NCBI GenBank assembly: GCA_009778235.1 | Contig: WRKE01000213.1 | Coordinates: forward strand, 1-6,866 | Reading direction: 5' to 3' | DNA from: Pseudomonadota bacterium | GTDB taxonomy: Bacteria; Desulfobacterota; Desulfobulbia; Desulfobulbales; Desulfobulbaceae | Length of the DNA: 6,866 nt | Shown here: positions 1 through 5,396 of the stretch, piece after piece | Layout of the letters: every line of letters starts with the position of its first letter | Position numbering within the stretch: position 1 is the stretch's first letter | The notes under the pieces: model-generated | The model's input: the letters and a program-made list of their open reading frames with translations, nothing else | Databases searched by the model: none | Told to the model about the DNA's origin: nothing | Program-made: the position numbers and the translations under genes

Positions 1-2
1 AC

Positions 3-287
3 CCGGACGTTCCCGGTTCGGCCTTTACCGAAGCGGATCAGCTCTTTTTCGATCAGGTACGCGCAACAGCGGAACGGGACGAGAAGATCGTCGAGGCGGC
101 GAAAGCCAACAGCGCAGCCAACTTCGCGGCCTACTTCAGCCGTGTGCTCGATGATCTGTTCATCCAGAGGATGGAAGGCAATGACGAAATCTTCAACCGC
201 GTGATGAGCGACAAGCCGTTCCGCGCAGCGGCACAGGATCATCTGGCGCGGGAGGTATATGAGCGCATCCGGCGCTCGGATTTTTGA
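3..287 (+). CDS. hsdR: Type I restriction enzyme R subunit (HsdR), C-terminal fragment, 5' end outside window
   Basis: This is the last 94 codons of an open frame that enters from the left edge and stops at TGA 285-287. No start codon is expected inside the window. The fragment is helical and charged. Its end, running from LDDLFIQRMEGNDEIFNRVM through FRAAAQDHLAREVYERIR, resembles the conserved C-terminal helical tail of HsdR proteins, the subunit that carries the nuclease and the ATP-dependent DNA translocase of type I restriction-modification complexes. The catalytic PD-(D/E)xK nuclease and helicase motifs would lie upstream and cannot be seen, so activity cannot be judged. The gene runs toward hsp20, with 10 bp between the stop codons. 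If the call is right, hsdM and hsdS should lie to the left. The identification is by recalled family resemblance of a short tail, so it is moderate; another large helicase-type protein is possible. Confidence 0.68.
   Translation, partial: PDVPGSAFTEADQLFFDQVRATAERDEKIVEAAKANSAANFAAYFSRVLDDLFIQRMEGNDEIFNRVMSDKPFRAAAQDHLAREVYERIRRSDF
261..285 (+). terminator. Putative intrinsic terminator at the 3' end of the restriction gene
   Basis: A perfect 6-bp GC-rich inverted repeat, GAGCGC at 261-266 and GCGCTC at 272-277, encloses a 5-base loop (ATCCG). It is followed after GGA by five T residues at 281-285. The hairpin overlaps the last codons and stop of the upstream gene. An alternative stem in the same bases (ATCCG 267-271 with CGGAT 277-281) directly abuts the T run. 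The short stem and short T run make this a modest candidate. Confidence 0.42.
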
Positions 288-297
288 TCAAGATGAC

Positions 298-756
298 CTA
301 TTCGGCGGCGACTTGAATCTGACGGGGGGTGATGGCCGAGGCCTTCATCAAGGTGATGGTGAGGATACCGTTGGCCAGCCGGGCACCCACCTGTTCCGCA
401 TCCACTTTGATCGGCAGGGTGATGACCCGGCTAAAACCGCCTAATTCGATTTCGCGGCGATGAAAGGAAATCCCGACCTCGCTTTGCCGCTGCCCGCGCT
501 TACCCTGGAGGGTGAGGGTGTCCCCTTCGATGGACAGCTCGATATCCGGGACTTTGACGCCGGGCAACTCGGCGGTGACCACCAGCCGGTCAGCCTCTTC
601 GTAGATATTGAGCGGAGGATAGACGTTGGCCCGGTCCTGTTTTTGGTTTTTTTCGGCATAGGACCGGGACAGCTCGCCGAGCCCTTGACGGATGCGCTCG
701 AATTCGGCCCACGGGTTGCGAAATGTCGGCCGGTCTATGAAACGGACGTATGGCAT
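298..756 (-). CDS. Small heat-shock protein, Hsp20 / alpha-crystallin family
   Basis: This 152-residue ATP-independent holdase chaperone is predicted to act in the cytoplasm, binding unfolding proteins in large oligomers for later refolding by DnaK/ClpB-type machinery. The N-terminal arm (about 1-45) is followed by an alpha-crystallin domain (about 46-140). Visible family marks are PPLNIYEEADRLVV at 47-60, ELPGV at 63-67, an R-rich loop with FHRREIEL at 98-105, and the signature A-x-L-x-N-G-x-L at 125-132. The C-terminal I-x-V motif is IQV at 147-149 and normally docks onto a neighbouring subunit. The length is typical. The ATG at 754-756 is supported by GAGGAG at 765-770, eight bases upstream. 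A sigma-70-like promoter lies about 50-80 bp upstream. The gene is single here, whereas related bacteria often carry tandem hsp20 copies. No signal peptide or membrane segment is seen. Confidence 0.93.
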   Translation of the reverse strand: MPYVRFIDRPTFRNPWAEFERIRQGLGELSRSYAEKNQKQDRANVYPPLNIYEEADRLVVTAELPGVKVPDIELSIEGDTLTLQGKRGQRQSEVGISFHRREIELGGFSRVITLPIKVDAEQVGARLANGILTITLMKASAITPRQIQVAAE

Positions 757-764
757 GGCTGCAT

Positions 765-770
765 CTCCTC
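765..770 (-). promoter_or_regulatory. Ribosome binding site of hsp20
   Basis: GAGGAG on the minus strand lies eight bases before the ATG at 754-756. This supports that start for the Hsp20 protein. It is one of only three clear Shine-Dalgarno sequences in the window. Confidence 0.75.
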
Positions 771-803
771 GCTGCTGGGCTGTGACTGGGGCAGGGTAGC
801 GAA

Positions 804-833
804 ATTGTAAGGTGCCTGTCCAGCTTTTGTCAA
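804..833 (-). promoter_or_regulatory. Sigma-70-type promoter for hsp20
   Basis: On the minus strand a perfect -35 box TTGACA (828-833) and a near-perfect -10 box TACAAT (804-809) are separated by 18 bp. Transcription would start near 797, leaving a leader of about 40 bases before the ATG. I see no CIRCE inverted repeat (the HrcA operator) in this leader and no fold that clearly hides the ribosome binding site, so the mode of heat control, if any, is not visible. Confidence 0.62.
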
Positions 834-858
834 GGATGGAGGCCAGCGCAAAAGACGG

Positions 859-922
859 TTGCGTTTTGGGCCGCCAATGATCACAATAGCAGGATAGCGA
901 TCGTCATCATTCTTTTTATAAT
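859..922 (+). promoter_or_regulatory. Candidate promoter region for purC
   Basis: A perfect -10 hexamer TATAAT lies at 917-922, but the best -35 at normal spacing is poor (TAGCGA at 895-900, three of six matches). It would also leave a leader of only about 13 bases before the purC ATG. A second possibility is TTGCGT at 859-864 with CACAAT at 882-887, spacing 17, giving a leader near 48 bases. Neither is strong. A 6-bp inverted repeat (AATGAT 876-881, ATCATT 906-911) lies between them and could be chance. Confidence 0.33.
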
Positions 923-928
923 CAAGTC

Positions 929-934
929 AAGGAG
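929..934 (+). promoter_or_regulatory. Ribosome binding site of purC
   Basis: AAGGAG ends seven bases before the ATG at 942-944. It is a near-consensus Shine-Dalgarno sequence that fixes the purC start. Confidence 0.8.
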
Positions 935-941
935 TGAAACA

Positions 942-1832
942 ATGAGCAAGGCTGTACTGGCCACCGATTGTCCGGAATTGCACCTGCTGCACCGGGGCAA
1001 GGTGCGTGATATGTACGAGATTCCCGGTCACCCCGACCAACTGCTGATGGTGGCTACCGACCGGATTTCCGCCTATGACGTGGTCATGGCCGATCCCATT
1101 GCCGGCAAGGGCAGGATGCTGACCGAAATCTCCCTGTTCTGGTTTAAGCTGTTGGCCGACATCGTGCCTAATCATCTGATCAGCGCCGAGATCGACCAGT
1201 TTCCCGCGATCTGCTATCAGTACCGCGATCAACTGGCCGAGCGTTCGATGTTGGTCAAACGGACCAAGGTGGTGCCGATCGAGTGTATTGTCCGGGGCTA
1301 TCTGAGCGGTTCGTTCTGGAGTGCCTACAAAAAAAATACCACCGTGTGCGGCTTTGCCTTGCCCGCCGGGATGCGCGAGTCGGATCCATTCCCCCAACCC
1401 TTGTTTACCCCTTCCACCAAGGCCGAACAGGGACTGCATGATGAAAATATCTCCCTTGAACGCATGAAAGAAGTGGTCGGCCTGGAGCTGACCGACAAGA
1501 TGGCGGCCGCCAGTCTTGCGCTCTACCAGCGCGCTGCCGATTATGCCCGCACCAAGGGGATCATCATCGCTGACACCAAATTCGAGATGGGACTGGACGG
1601 CGACCAACTGATTCTGGTCGACGAGGTCCTTACCCCGGATTCCTCGCGTTTCTGGCCCCTGGACCAATATCAACCCGGCCAGGGACAGCCGAGTTTTGAC
1701 AAACAGTTTCTGCGCGACTATCTCTCAGGACTGACCTGGAACAAGCAGCCGCCCCCGCCGCCGGTGCCAGCGGACATTCTCGAGAAAACCCGCAGCCGTT
1801 ACCAGGAGGCCCAGGAACGGCTGACCCGTTGA
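942..1832 (+). CDS. purC: Phosphoribosylaminoimidazole-succinocarboxamide synthase (SAICAR synthase)
   Basis: The enzyme catalyses the ATP-dependent joining of aspartate to CAIR to give SAICAR in cytoplasmic de novo purine synthesis. The 296-residue length fits the longer PurC form that resembles yeast ADE1, rather than the roughly 240-residue form of E. coli. Visible marks are the nucleotide-binding start HRGKVRDMYEI at 17-27, ATDRISAYDVVM at 38-49, the first family signature VPIECIVRGYLSGS at 111-124, STKAEQGLHDENI at 158-170, the second signature ADTKFEMG at 210-217, and VDEVLTPDSSRFWP at 226-239. All are intact. The extreme C-terminus carries a short proline run (270-274). The ATG has the good AAGGAG site. 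The gene stands alone on the plus strand and converges on the S4 gene. PurB, the enzyme for the next step, is encoded at the far end of the window on the other strand. Confidence 0.97.
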   Translation: MSKAVLATDCPELHLLHRGKVRDMYEIPGHPDQLLMVATDRISAYDVVMADPIAGKGRMLTEISLFWFKLLADIVPNHLISAEIDQFPAICYQYRDQLAERSMLVKRTKVVPIECIVRGYLSGSFWSAYKKNTTVCGFALPAGMRESDPFPQPLFTPSTKAEQGLHDENISLERMKEVVGLELTDKMAAASLALYQRAADYARTKGIIIADTKFEMGLDGDQLILVDEVLTPDSSRFWPLDQYQPGQGQPSFDKQFLRDYLSGLTWNKQPPPPPVPADILEKTRSRYQEAQERLTR

Positions 1833-1847
1833 TGTTCTTGTTTTTTT
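1812..1847 (+). terminator. Putative intrinsic terminator of purC
   Basis: CAGGAAC at 1812-1818 can pair with GTTCTTG at 1834-1840 (7 bp, one G-U pair) around a 15-base loop, followed at once by seven T residues at 1841-1847. The stem overlaps the last purC codons and its stop at 1830-1832. An alternative small stem (AACGG 1816-1820 with CCGTT 1826-1830) competes for the same bases. The long T run directly after the stem favours a terminator, but the stem is modest. Confidence 0.42.
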
Positions 1848-1860
1848 CCGCTTTGGTTAT

Positions 1861-2112
1861 TCACCCGCCTTGTTCCGACTCATCCCCTTGAGCGGAACAA
1901 GGCCGGGCCTCCACCTGCAGCTCGACCCCATGACAGATGACCAGGTCCCCGGGGTAGAGCTTGCGCCGTTTTCTTGATTCTACCACCCCATTGACCCGGG
2001 CTAATCCCTGGCTGATCAGAAACCGTGCCTCACCGCCGCTGGCGGCCAGATTTTCCCGTTTGAGCAGTTTGTCCAATTCAATATAGTCGGTATCGATGAA
2101 GACCGATTGCAT
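1861..2112 (-). CDS. S4-domain RNA-binding protein (YbcJ-like)
   Basis: This small protein is mostly one S4 domain, the RNA-binding fold shared by ribosomal protein S4, pseudouridine synthases and HSP15. From the chosen ATG (83 residues) the domain covers about 9-68, with IELDKLLKRENLAASGGEAR, then ISQGLARVNGVVESRKRRKLYPGDLV. These are the usual positions of the S4 helices and of the basic V-N-G-x-x-E-x-R-K-R stretch that contacts RNA. It resembles E. coli YbcJ, whose target is not well defined. The ATG at 2110-2112 gives the start usual for the family and has only a weak GGAT before it. An in-frame GTG at 2155-2157 would add 15 proline-rich residues but has no ribosome binding site. The acidic, low-complexity C-terminus is encoded over a strong inverted repeat. 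It is the last gene of the minus-strand cluster, 64 bp after the radical SAM gene. Confidence 0.82.
   Translation of the reverse strand: MQSVFIDTDYIELDKLLKRENLAASGGEARFLISQGLARVNGVVESRKRRKLYPGDLVICHGVELQVEARPCSAQGDESEQGG
1867..1903. repeat. Perfect inverted repeat between convergent purC and the S4 gene
   Basis: GCCTTGTTCCG at 1867-1877 and CGGAACAAGGC at 1893-1903 are exact reverse complements. The 15-base spacer can extend the hairpin with CTCA 1879-1882 and TGAG 1889-1892, leaving one bulged A (1878) and a 6-base loop. It lies inside the last codons of the S4 gene and 35 bp past the purC stop. Neither strand has a T run directly after the stem, so it is not a classical intrinsic terminator. 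It could act as a transcript-end stabiliser or block to read-through in either direction. Confidence 0.7.
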
Positions 2113-2176
2113 GGCGGTATCCGGGACGGTTGGGGATGGATTCGGTGTCAGGGGCACTTGGTCGGAAGATCGGCCA

Positions 2177-3046
2177 TTACAGCGCCCGCATAAATTCAGG
2201 GCGCAGCGACAGATTGCCGACCAGGGCCTGGTCGATCAGCTCAAGGGTCGCCTCTTTCTCTTCCGGCAGTTTGGCCCGGATGGGCAAATAATTGGAGGCA
2301 TGGTTGGCGTGAAACAGGCCGCCGGTCAGATGGGTGGCCGCGATCATGGCGCGCAGCTCGCCCAAAATGGCCATGGGGCCGGGAACAACAAAGGCGCCGG
2401 TCTGGACATCGGCGTAGAGTTTGGTCTCTGGCTCGATCATCAGGCTGAGTGCCCCCACGTATTCCGGGTCAATGGCGCTCAGCACCCGGCCGGTTTCCTC
2501 GGCATGGACCAGAGAGCGGTCTGCTCCGGCGATGCCGAGCAGCACGGTTATCGATAGCTTGATCCCGGCCGCCTTGGCCTTAGCCGCCATGGCCACTATG
2601 TCGGCGGCAAGTGCCCCTTTGTTAATGGCCGCCAGGGTCTGGTTGTCGCCGCTTTCCAATCCCATATAGGCGATCCCCAAGCCAAGATGATGTAATTCCT
2701 CCAGTTCTTCGACGGTTTTGGTCTTAAGGCTTTTGTGATTGGCGTAAATGCCGACCCGACTGATCCGGGGCAATCGCTCTTGGATCCGGGCTAAAATGGC
2801 CCGCAACTTGTGCTGAGGCAGGATCAGGGCGTCGCCATCGCAGAGAAACAGTCGCCGGGCCTGGGAAAAATGGTGGGCCGCATAGTCGATGTCGGCAAAA
2901 ACAATCTCCTCAGGGGTGATGGAAAACCGCTGCCTTTTGTACATGCCGCAAAAGGTGCACTTGTTGTGGGAGCAGCCAGTGGTGACCTGCAAGAGAATGC
3001 TGCCCGCCTCGCTGGGCGGTCGGTAGACTGTGCCTTGGTAGTGCAT
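2177..3046 (-). CDS. Radical SAM protein of unknown substrate with CX4CX2C cluster motif
   Basis: This 289-residue protein is predicted to hold a [4Fe-4S] cluster and cleave S-adenosylmethionine to a radical. The cluster cysteines are C25, C30 and C33 in GCSHNKCTFCGMY, a CX4CX2C spacing in place of the usual CX3CX2C. Further marks of an Elp3/HemN-like radical SAM barrel are LFLCDGDALILP at 66-77, IYANHKSL at 100-107, and AYMGLESGDNQTL at 126-138. The C-terminal motif GLFHANHASNYLPIRAKLP at 243-261 is, from memory, conserved in this uncharacterised subfamily. No cobalamin-binding, TRAM or SPASM domain is apparent, so the protein is essentially the barrel alone. The ATG at 3044-3046 starts 24 bp after the PHP gene stop; the upstream bases are A/T-rich with no Shine-Dalgarno. 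No pathway can be assigned; the neighbours hint at, but do not show, RNA or nucleotide chemistry. Confidence 0.87.
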   Translation of the reverse strand: MHYQGTVYRPPSEAGSILLQVTTGCSHNKCTFCGMYKRQRFSITPEEIVFADIDYAAHHFSQARRLFLCDGDALILPQHKLRAILARIQERLPRISRVGIYANHKSLKTKTVEELEELHHLGLGIAYMGLESGDNQTLAAINKGALAADIVAMAAKAKAAGIKLSITVLLGIAGADRSLVHAEETGRVLSAIDPEYVGALSLMIEPETKLYADVQTGAFVVPGPMAILGELRAMIAATHLTGGLFHANHASNYLPIRAKLPEEKEATLELIDQALVGNLSLRPEFMRAL

Positions 3047-3070
3047 GTTTTTTGTTTATATATTAATCAG

Positions 3071-3727
3071 TTAACCGATCTGGGGCAGCCGCTCGACCAG
3101 GGCTGTCATGTTGTTTCGAATTGCTTGGTATTGCTCCAGGCTGAGTCCGGCCCCCAGGCCCACAGTTTGTGCCATGGCCGCGGTCAAAAAATCCCCTGGC
3201 CCATGGGCATCGGCATTGATAGCCATGGGCGCATTGGTCCGGGTCGCCATCTTGGCCACATGGCCGTTAGTCAAGCTGTGTCCCTTGCGGCCGGACAGTT
3301 CCAGCAGGATGTTTTTACGTGCCGCCAGGGTCGCTTCTTCCTCGGTGATAAAACCGGGATGGGCCAGGACATCGACCCCTGCCTCCAGGGCGGCCCGATT
3401 GGTTCCAGGGACAACCGGTTCCACCGGGGTCTCGCCGTGCACCACCACCAGTTGGGCACCCAAGGCCCGTGCTTCTTTGGTTAGGGGGTCAATAAGGGCT
3501 GGGGGCACATGGGTCAGCTCGACCCCGACGATCAGCCGGGTGGTGGTATGGGGGTTCAAATCCCTGGCCGCTTTGAGCAGCGCCGGGATCAGGAAGTGAA
3601 TATTGGAGGAATCGGCGTGGTCAGTAATGGCTATGGCCTTGTAGCCGAGGGCCTCGACCCGGCGGACATGCTCGGCCGGCACCAGGGCGCCATCGCTGAA
3701 AAAGGTGTGCGTATGCAGATCAATCAT
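3071..3727 (-). CDS. PHP-domain metal-dependent phosphoesterase (histidinol-phosphatase-like)
   Basis: The PHP domain fills the 218-residue protein. Metal ligands expected for a trinuclear site are visible in order, numbered from the chosen start: H5 and H7 in MIDLHTHTFFSDG, D12, H37 in ITDHAD, E70 in GVELTHV, H97 in VVHGE, H123 in LAHPGF, and D173 with H175 in INADAHGPGD. This pattern is typical of free-standing PHP phosphatases such as histidinol phosphatase and YcdX-like proteins; the substrate here is unknown. No other his genes are nearby, so a histidine pathway role is not supported by context. The ATG at 3725-3727 is preferred because AAGGTG lies eight bases upstream and the protein then begins directly at the first PHP strand. 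A TTG seven codons earlier lacks a ribosome binding site. The gene begins 31 bp after miaB. Confidence 0.88.
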   Translation of the reverse strand: MIDLHTHTFFSDGALVPAEHVRRVEALGYKAIAITDHADSSNIHFLIPALLKAARDLNPHTTTRLIVGVELTHVPPALIDPLTKEARALGAQLVVVHGETPVEPVVPGTNRAALEAGVDVLAHPGFITEEEATLAARKNILLELSGRKGHSLTNGHVAKMATRTNAPMAINADAHGPGDFLTAAMAQTVGLGAGLSLEQYQAIRNNMTALVERLPQIG

Positions 3728-3735
3728 TTTTTTGG

Positions 3736-3741
3736 CACCTT
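3736..3741 (-). promoter_or_regulatory. Ribosome binding site that sets the PHP gene start
   Basis: AAGGTG on the minus strand is eight bases before the ATG at 3725-3727. It decides between that ATG and the in-frame TTG at 3746-3748. Confidence 0.65.
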
Positions 3742-3758
3742 GGGTCAATTTGTTGATG

Positions 3759-5114
3759 TCAATTCTCGATTTTGCCCTTCAACGAGTGTTTGCCGGCGTC
3801 CAGAATGCGCACCATGACCAGATCACCCGGAACCAGGGAGGCAGCGGAGTCAGGGCAATGGACAATATGGTTGCCCAAGGTGCGCCCCTTGAGATTTTTC
3901 ATATGTACTGCCTCGACCATTACCTCAACCTTTTTTCCTATATATTCGCAATTTCGTTCAAAAGAAATCAAATCCTGCTGTTGTTGGAAGGTTGAGAGCC
4001 GCCTGTTTTTTTCCTCTTCAGAGATCTTGTCGCCGAATTCGGCTGAGCGGGTGTGGGGACGATCCGAATACTTGAAGGAAAAGGAGCTGTGAAAACGGAC
4101 CCGGTTGAGCAGGTCCATGGTCGCTTGAAAATCATCAATGTTCTCGCCAGGAAAACCGACGATGATGTCGGTTGCCAGGGCGATGTCAGGCCGGTATTGC
4201 CTGAGCAGGTCCACCTTGGCCAAATAGGTTTCCACTGTGTATTTCCGGTTCATCCGGCGCAGCACCGCATTGGAGCCCGATTGGACCGGCAGGTGAAAAT
4301 GAGGGCAGAGATTGTCGATCTCTGCAAAACAACGCATCAGCTCTTCGGTGAGATCCTTGGGATGGGAGGTGGTGAAACGAAGGCGCTGCACCCCTTTGAT
4401 TCCGGCCACTTTCCTCAATAATTTCGGAAAATTAATCTGTTGGTCGGCAACCTGGTTAGTGGTACCATAGGAATTGACATTTTGACCCAAAAGGGTGATT
4501 TCCCTAACCCCCTGCGAAACCAGAATTTCGACCTCTTCAACAATATCAGCCACCTGCCGGCTGGTCTCTCGCCCTCGGGTGCCCGGCACCACGCAATAAC
4601 TACAAAAATTGTCACAGCCCTGCATGATGGTGACGAATCGCTTGCATCCGCTGGCGGCCACGGGAAGGGGAGAGGGCGCAATGTTCAGGAGCTTCTGAAA
4701 AGGAGGGATGGTAAAGGAGGCCTCCATGTCGGTGGCGATCTCTTTGCTGGTCACTCCCTGGGACAAACGATCCAGCATCTCCGGCAGCCGGTAAATCTGC
4801 TGGGTACCTATAATCAGGTCCACGTGGGGCATCCGGGCGCGGATCTGTTCGCCTTCCTGCTGGGCAACGCAGCCGGTGACTCCCAGGAGGAGTTTGGGAT
4901 TTTTTTGCTTCTCCGGCCGCAGGGAGCCGAGCAGGGAGAATACCTTCTGCTCGGCCTTTTCTCTGATACTGCAGGTATTGATCAGGATGAGGTCTGCGCC
5001 TTCGGGTTCAGCGGTGGCAATATATCCTTCCTGGGCCAGCAGCTGCTCGATGATCTCCGAGTCCCGCTCGTTCATCTGGCAGCCGAAGGTTTTGATGTAC
5101 AGATTCTTGCTCAT
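3759..5114 (-). CDS. miaB: tRNA-2-methylthio-N6-dimethylallyladenosine synthase (MiaB)
   Basis: MiaB is a radical SAM methylthiotransferase that converts i6A37 to ms2i6A37 in tRNAs reading UNN codons. The 451 residues show the full three-domain order. The N-terminal MTTase domain (about 1-145) has the auxiliary-cluster cysteines C12 in TFGCQMNERDSE, C48 in INTCSIREKAEQK and C82 in GCVAQQEG. The radical SAM domain (about 155-380) has CX3CX2C at C167, C171 and C174 (GCDNFCSYCVVPGTRGRE), GQNVNSYG, and TSHPKDL. A C-terminal TRAM domain (about 385-449) binds RNA. The motifs CVVPGTRGRE and NVNSYG favour MiaB over MtaB or RimO. The ATG overlaps the TGA of the upstream small gene by four bases (ATGA, 5111-5114). 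No Shine-Dalgarno is visible, so translation is probably coupled. miaA, which supplies the i6A substrate, is not in this window. Confidence 0.96.
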   Translation of the reverse strand: MSKNLYIKTFGCQMNERDSEIIEQLLAQEGYIATAEPEGADLILINTCSIREKAEQKVFSLLGSLRPEKQKNPKLLLGVTGCVAQQEGEQIRARMPHVDLIIGTQQIYRLPEMLDRLSQGVTSKEIATDMEASFTIPPFQKLLNIAPSPLPVAASGCKRFVTIMQGCDNFCSYCVVPGTRGRETSRQVADIVEEVEILVSQGVREITLLGQNVNSYGTTNQVADQQINFPKLLRKVAGIKGVQRLRFTTSHPKDLTEELMRCFAEIDNLCPHFHLPVQSGSNAVLRRMNRKYTVETYLAKVDLLRQYRPDIALATDIIVGFPGENIDDFQATMDLLNRVRFHSSFSFKYSDRPHTRSAEFGDKISEEEKNRRLSTFQQQQDLISFERNCEYIGKKVEVMVEAVHMKNLKGRTLGNHIVHCPDSAASLVPGDLVMVRILDAGKHSLKGKIEN

Positions 5115-5377
5115 AAAACTTTAGCTTGATTGTCCTCGGATCGAGAGGCAAATGGAGTCAATTGTTCAGCCAATGCCTCAACAAGCCGCATGGTTGCGCT
5201 CATATTGCAGTCAAGGGTTTGCAGCCGCACCAGGCCGCGGTCAACCGCCACGGTGGAGAGAATGGCCAGCCCGTCATATCCCTCCAGGATAAAGCGGAGC
5301 CAACTGATTTTTTCCGGCCTGATCAGCAGAAACCATTCAACCACCTCAGGCATGGTAACAGTATGCTCATTGCTCAT
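5111..5377 (-). CDS. Small protein resembling DUF4911, coupled to miaB
   Basis: This is an 88-residue protein without signal peptide or membrane segment. The core, about 14-70, includes EWFLLIRPEKISWLRFILEG followed by YDGLAILSTVAVDRGLVRLQ, and resembles the uncharacterised DUF4911 family as I recall it from Deltaproteobacteria. The pattern of alternating strands and one helix is compatible with a compact alpha/beta fold. No catalytic motif can be named, so no function is proposed. The gene starts 19 bp after purB stops and its TGA overlaps the miaB ATG. It sits between purB and miaB on one strand, so it is very likely co-transcribed, and it may set miaB translation. The ATG at 5375-5377 lacks a Shine-Dalgarno; a second ATG eight codons later (5351-5353) also lacks one and would keep the whole core. 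Confidence 0.75.
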   Translation of the reverse strand: MSNEHTVTMPEVVEWFLLIRPEKISWLRFILEGYDGLAILSTVAVDRGLVRLQTLDCNMSATMRLVEALAEQLTPFASRSEDNQAKVL

Positions 5378-5396
5378 TGTGGAAAATAAAGGAAAA

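Noticed and set aside
281..291. Damaged MiaB/PurB-type signature changes or frameshifts in the window
   Set aside because: All complete genes have intact frames and family motifs; the alanine in the PurB signature is allowed by the family pattern, so no pseudogene is called.
876..911. AATGAT/ATCATT inverted repeat upstream of purC as an operator
   Set aside because: Six-base arms with 24 bases between them are expected by chance in a region of this size; it is mentioned only as a candidate and not listed as a feature.
927..1673. Long open frame (248 codons) on the minus strand opposite purC
   Set aside because: It lies wholly antisense to a well-recognised purC, its translation is rich in His, Gly and Gln as expected of a codon-phase shadow, and it matches no family I recognise.
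2113..2157. GTG start extending the S4 protein by 15 residues
   Set aside because: The added stretch is proline-rich, unlike the family, and no Shine-Dalgarno precedes it. The choice is not certain, because the ATG site is also weak.
2810..3484. Open frame of 224 codons on the plus strand across the radical SAM and PHP genes
   Set aside because: It crosses the boundary of two real genes on the other strand whose metal-binding motifs are clear, so it is a shadow.
3728..3748. TTG start extending the PHP protein by seven residues
   Set aside because: There is no ribosome binding site before the TTG, whereas AAGGTG precedes the ATG at 3725-3727, and the PHP fold starts at that ATG.
4440..5129. 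Open frame of 229 codons on the plus strand opposite miaB
   Set aside because: It is antisense to miaB in a region where MiaB motifs are intact, has no ribosome binding site of note, and its low-complexity translation looks like a shadow.
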